NCBI RefSeq assembly: GCF_024166365.1
Contig: NC_064826.1
Location: forward strand, 62,513,001-62,577,000
Direction of reading: 5' to 3'
From: Elephas maximus indicus
Taxonomy: Eukaryota > Chordata > Mammalia > Proboscidea > Elephantidae
DNA: 64,000 nucleotides
Numbering within the stretch: position 1 is the stretch's first letter; every line of letters begins with the position of its first letter. The position numbers and the translations under genes are program-made. The notes beneath the pieces were generated by a model. It saw only the letters and a list, made by a program, of their open reading frames with translations, made no database searches and was not told the origin of the DNA. Positions 63,844 to 64,000 of the stretch are shown here, piece after piece.

Positions 63844-64000
63844 CAACAAAGTGAAAAGGTGAGATACTTGACATTATTGCAAATTCTTAAAATATTTCTT
63901 GCATGAATTATCCAGTGTGGATACCATGCATTCAGGGTTCTTCAGGATTTAAAATAAAATTTTATCCTTTTGCCCCCATAAGCGCACTCATACTTTGTGA
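63844..64000. other. End of window, PEX1 intron 1
   Basis: Nothing recognised; no sign of the PEX1 promoter. Confidence 0.4.

Noticed and set aside
57259-64000. PEX1 exon 1 and promoter
   Set aside because: Searched for the conserved N-terminal residues and a CpG-rich segment; only repeats and AT-rich sequence were seen.

Overview
The window is vertebrate nuclear DNA: AT-rich, intron-rich and full of interspersed repeats. It comes from a placental mammal of Afrotheria, most likely an elephant or close relative. That inference rests on about 30 copies of a tRNA-derived SINE of the AfroSINE type, lineage-specific L1 copies that share a distinctive 3'UTR, and BovB-like RTE elements, one of them near full length. 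Sirenians or hyraxes are not excluded.

There is one protein-coding gene, PEX1, on the minus strand. Exons 2 to 24 are all present between 57,258 and 17,179. The splice phases agree at every junction, the introns are GT-AG, and the 3,726 coding bases contain no frameshift or stop. If exon 1 codes for 43 residues as in human PEX1, the protein is 1,284 aa (human: 1,283). Exon 1 and the promoter lie beyond 64,000, so intron 1 exceeds 6.7 kb. PEX1 is the AAA+ ATPase that, with PEX6, extracts ubiquitinated PEX5 from the peroxisomal membrane.

Layout. From 1 to about 16,750 is intergenic, downstream of PEX1. It holds old L1 and MIR pieces, SINE clusters, a MaLR-like LTR, an RTE tail, and a degraded ERV-L provirus spread over about 9.85-16.7 kb. 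The provirus is interrupted by an L1, a SINE, and an RTE that itself carries an L1. From 16,750 to 57,258 is PEX1; its largest introns are 23 (7.6 kb, a 3.8 kb sense L1 plus old L1s) and 15 (5.3 kb, an RTE inside an L1 3'UTR). From 57,259 to 64,000 is intron 1: MER5A, SINE, L1 3'UTR pieces, three MaLR-like LTRs and a second large RTE.

No CRISPR array, bacterial operon or novel enzyme system is present. The points worth a second look are transposon-driven: a sense L1 poly(A) signal in the last intron, a SINE 20 nt from a splice donor, a 3' tail shared by SINE and RTE, an L1 with a probable 3' transduction, a repeat shared by introns 2 and 5, a duplicated segment inside the ERV-L, and a G-rich tract beside the exon 15 donor.
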